Origin: Rhodanobacteraceae bacterium
GTDB taxonomy: Bacteria > Pseudomonadota > Gammaproteobacteria > Xanthomonadales > SZUA-5
Reading direction: 5' to 3'
DNA length: 8,719 nt
Assembly (NCBI GenBank): GCA_003233535.1
Contig: QIMA01000160.1
Coordinates: 1 to 8,719, forward strand
Shown piece after piece: positions 6,936 to 8,719 of the stretch (its first letter is position 1; each line of letters opens with the position of its first letter). The position numbers and the translations under genes were made by a program. The notes below the pieces were generated by a model. That model saw only the letters and a list, made by a program, of their open reading frames with translations, searched no databases and had not been told where the DNA came from.

Positions 6936-6961
6936 CGACGGGCGCCCGAAGGCGCCCGTCG
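6936..6961 (-). terminator. strong 11-bp hairpin with UUCG loop, probable intrinsic terminator of the subtilase gene
   Basis: The arms CGACGGGCGCC (6936-6946) and GGCGCCCGTCG (6951-6961) are perfect reverse complements. Read on the minus strand, the loop is TTCG closed by C-G, the very stable UUCG tetraloop, followed by GCTTTCC, a short and weak T-run. This orientation fits the end of the subtilase transcript. It sits only about 27 bases before the 2OG-oxygenase ATG, so it may also attenuate read-through into that gene. Confidence 0.65.
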
Positions 6962-6990
6962 ACCGTTACCGATCTGCTGTGTCCATGTTT

Positions 6991-7014
6991 CGCTCCGGCA
7001 CGGTGGCCGGAGCG
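6991..7014 (-). repeat. second hairpin downstream of the subtilase stop
   Basis: A 9-bp perfect stem, CGCTCCGGC (6991-6999) with GCCGGAGCG (7006-7014), and a six-base loop. It lies 24 bases after the subtilase stop and about 30 bases before the UUCG hairpin in the direction of transcription. It has no T-run on the minus strand, so it is more likely a 3' stabilising or pausing element than a terminator by itself. Confidence 0.5.
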
Positions 7015-7037
7015 GACCCAGATCGTCTAGGCGCCTG

Positions 7038-8576
7038 CTACTGTCGGCGCATGGTGATCGGCAGGTGCAGGTCGGGCTCGGCGCCATCCGGGGTCAGGGT
7101 GATCTCGCCCAAAGTCCACTCGCCGGAGATCAGCAGGTTGGAGTCGACCGTGATGGTGACCGTTTGCTCGTCATTCTCGTCCAGAGTGAACGCCGGAGGC
7201 GTGTACACCAGGGCGCCTGCCGGATAGCCCGTGTCACTGAGCGTGTAGGTCTCCATGCCCGTGCGCACCCGCCGGAAGGTGCGAGTGAACTGCTCCGTGC
7301 CGGTGATGTTGTTCTTGCCTATGCTGGCCAGATTGAGCGAGGAGATCTCGCCGCCGTTGCCGGGATCGGCGGCGAGATAGTTCGCCGCAATCTCGTCCAT
7401 CACCAAGCCGACATTCGCCGCAGCATCGAGATCGACCATGCCGGAGCCGTAGTCCCAGGGCCGGATCGGGGTGCCATCCTGGTTGACCGCGCCGCTATTG
7501 CGAGCCGAAAGATTGACGGCCGACTTGATCTCGGACGGCGTCCAAGTTGGGTACAGGCCGCTCATCAGCGCCGCTGCACCAGCTATATGCGGGCTGGACA
7601 TCGACGTGCCGCTATTGAGGAATACGCCGTCGTTGCCAACGACACCTGCGGCACCTGCGGCCAGTATGTCTACGCCGGGCGCGGTGATATCGGGCTTGAC
7701 GATGCCCTGATCAGTGATTAGCCGCGGGCCGCGCAGGCTAAATCCGGCCAGAACGTCGCCCTGGGCCGGGAACATCTGCGAGGTGGTGTCGATAGACACC
7801 GTGGCAGAGGCTTCATCCCAGCCGGCCTCCACCGTGTCCCAGTCATTGCGGCGCATCGACCAGGAGGTTTCATTGGCGCCGAGATTGAGGAAAGCAACGT
7901 CGACGTAGATAACGCCGATGGCGCCCGCATCCAGCGCATTACCACGGCGCACACCGCTGGCGCAGTTGCTGGCCGTGCCATCGAGGTGGAGGACGGCGAT
8001 GCCGCCGACAAACTCGCCCGAGGGATCGTTCTCAAAGTCGTCAGCGAACACCGTACCTTCCGGTATGCCGAAGCGGGCGAAGGTGTTGGCTGGAAAGGCC
8101 GCGCAACCATCGTTGCTGCCGTCGGCAAAAGTCGGGCTCCTAATCAACGGCGCGGCATCAATGTCGACCGTGGCTATGGGCAGTCCGCCGGGCTTGACCG
8201 GAAGGTCTTGAGTGTTGCCTGGCGGAGGCGTGTCGCCGCCGAGATCGAACACCATGGCCAGGGCAGCATCATGGGTAGAGGCCGCCACCGTGTGGACCCA
8301 GGGTTCGAGGTGATTGACGTTGCCTTGCGGATCCGGCGTTGCGGCGCGAGTATTGCCCGCCGAGGCGGCGATGTAAATGCCGGCGGCATGCGCATTACGA
8401 AAAGCGGTCGAGGTCACCTCGCCCCAAGGTGAGGTGCCGCCGCTGATTGAGTAGTTGATGACGTCGACGCCGTCAATCACCGCCTGGTTGACAGCGCCGC
8501 TGATGGCACTGGTCGGACAGCCATCCAGACAGGCGAGATACGAGATCGACCGAATCGGTGCCAAGCAGCACTTCAT
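7038..8576 (-). CDS. S8 subtilisin-family serine peptidase, 5'-truncated
   Basis: The C-terminal portion of a secreted subtilase with a PA-domain insertion. In the 512-codon frame from ATG 8576, the fold starts with ISYLACLDGC (11-20) and DGVDVINYSISGG (35-47). The oxyanion Asn is in ASAGN (N75). A PA-like insertion covers about 110-265, and the catalytic Ser is in NSGTSMSSPHIAG (S325). A Pro/Gly-rich turn and an Fn3-like beta domain (about 400-512) end the protein. The catalytic Asp and His, the propeptide and the signal peptide are absent. The first ten residues show no family resemblance, and the DNA beyond about 8551 reads as glutamate dehydrogenase on the other strand. The ATG at 8576 is therefore probably not the natural start. 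An in-frame stop at 8673-8675 blocks a longer reading. As it stands it cannot be an active protease. Two hairpins follow the stop. Confidence 0.82.
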   Translation of the reverse strand: MKCCLAPIRSISYLACLDGCPTSAISGAVNQAVIDGVDVINYSISGGTSPWGEVTSTAFRNAHAAGIYIAASAGNTRAATPDPQGNVNHLEPWVHTVAASTHDAALAMVFDLGGDTPPPGNTQDLPVKPGGLPIATVDIDAAPLIRSPTFADGSNDGCAAFPANTFARFGIPEGTVFADDFENDPSGEFVGGIAVLHLDGTASNCASGVRRGNALDAGAIGVIYVDVAFLNLGANETSWSMRRNDWDTVEAGWDEASATVSIDTTSQMFPAQGDVLAGFSLRGPRLITDQGIVKPDITAPGVDILAAGAAGVVGNDGVFLNSGTSMSSPHIAGAAALMSGLYPTWTPSEIKSAVNLSARNSGAVNQDGTPIRPWDYGSGMVDLDAAANVGLVMDEIAANYLAADPGNGGEISSLNLASIGKNNITGTEQFTRTFRRVRTGMETYTLSDTGYPAGALVYTPPAFTLDENDEQTVTITVDSNLLISGEWTLGEITLTPDGAEPDLHLPITMRRQ

Positions 8577-8719
8577 TCGATGGTTAGAGCAACAAGGCCT
8601 GCTTGATCGGCAACTGGAATTCTTGCCGTCAGATCGCGATTTTGCTGAAAGTTTGGAATTTGATGCGGACCTTTACCCGCTGGCTGCTCAATCAGCCGGG
8701 AGCCACGATCGATATTGCG
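8551..8719 (+). pseudogene. NAD-dependent glutamate dehydrogenase (large type) fragments, rearranged and frameshifted
   Basis: In one frame from 8551, residues KQHFIRWLEQQGLLDRQLEF and then LPSD (8563-8634) match the segment of large NAD-GDH that normally reads 'LE..GLLDRALEFLPSDEE'. From about 8645 a different frame (+1) reads LMRTFTRWLLNQPGATIDIA, open to the window end. This matches a later GDH segment of the form 'L..RATRWLLRN....LDIA'. In intact enzymes these two pieces are separated by roughly a hundred residues or more, including the well-conserved 'GLTRPELAVLLAYSK' block, which is missing here. No start codon belongs to this fragment. The enzyme oxidises glutamate to 2-oxoglutarate and ammonia. 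Family recognition is by memory of conserved blocks. The break is either genuine decay or, more likely, an assembly or amplification chimera. Confidence 0.62.

Noticed and set aside
6744..7721. Long plus-strand open frame (325 codons)
   Set aside because: It runs antisense across two minus-strand genes with clear family motifs and across the hairpin region between them; its translation shows no recognisable domain and is the byproduct of GC-rich codon use.
1..8719. tRNA, rRNA, CRISPR array, insertion sequence or phage genes
   Set aside because: No cloverleaf, regularly spaced repeats, transposase motifs or terminal inverted repeats were seen on either strand.

Overview
The window comes from a proteobacterium, most likely a gammaproteobacterium. 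The run cytochrome bc1 (Rieske, cytochrome b, cytochrome c1) followed by sspA and sspB, with a DegS/AlgW-type protease diverging from it, is a familiar gammaproteobacterial arrangement. The order cannot be settled from the sequence. The kinase style, the large subtilase and the 2OG oxygenase suggest a free-living, possibly marine or soil lineage; that is inference.

Left edge (1-770): the minus strand carries the first 174 codons of a Hanks-type Ser/Thr kinase that runs off the left end. It diverges from a plus-strand pair made of a putative 45-residue small ORF and a DUF3301 membrane protein, which overlap by GTGA. A perfect 7-bp-arm palindrome lies between the divergent units.

Core (1094-6113): sspB and sspA (minus, ATGA overlap), then petC, petB and petA (minus, overlapping and evidently one operon transcribed petA-petB-petC), then degS on plus. 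PetABC is the ubiquinol:cytochrome c oxidoreductase of the inner membrane. SspA is an RNA-polymerase-associated stress regulator and SspB delivers substrates to ClpXP. DegS is the envelope-stress site-1 protease. Candidate sigma70-like promoters for petABC and degS overlap in the 105-base divergent gap. Cytochrome b has PVWY in place of the canonical PEWY motif of the quinol oxidation site.

Right part (6192-8719): a minus-strand 2OG-Fe(II) oxygenase, then two hairpins (one a strong UUCG-loop candidate terminator), then the C-terminal two thirds or so of a secreted S8 subtilase with a PA-domain insertion. The subtilase lacks its N-terminal catalytic Asp and His. Its homology stops near 8545, and from about 8551 the plus strand reads as NAD-dependent glutamate dehydrogenase (large type). 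That fragment is itself broken: two distant GDH segments are joined near 8645-8655 in different frames. Two breakpoints within about 110 bases of the window end point to a chimeric or misassembled terminus, or less likely to genuine rearrangement.

No RNA genes, CRISPR arrays or insertion sequences were seen, and I did not find a convincing new multi-gene system. The most useful leads are the disrupted right end, the coupled small ORF, the PVWY cytochrome b and the intergenic hairpins and palindrome.
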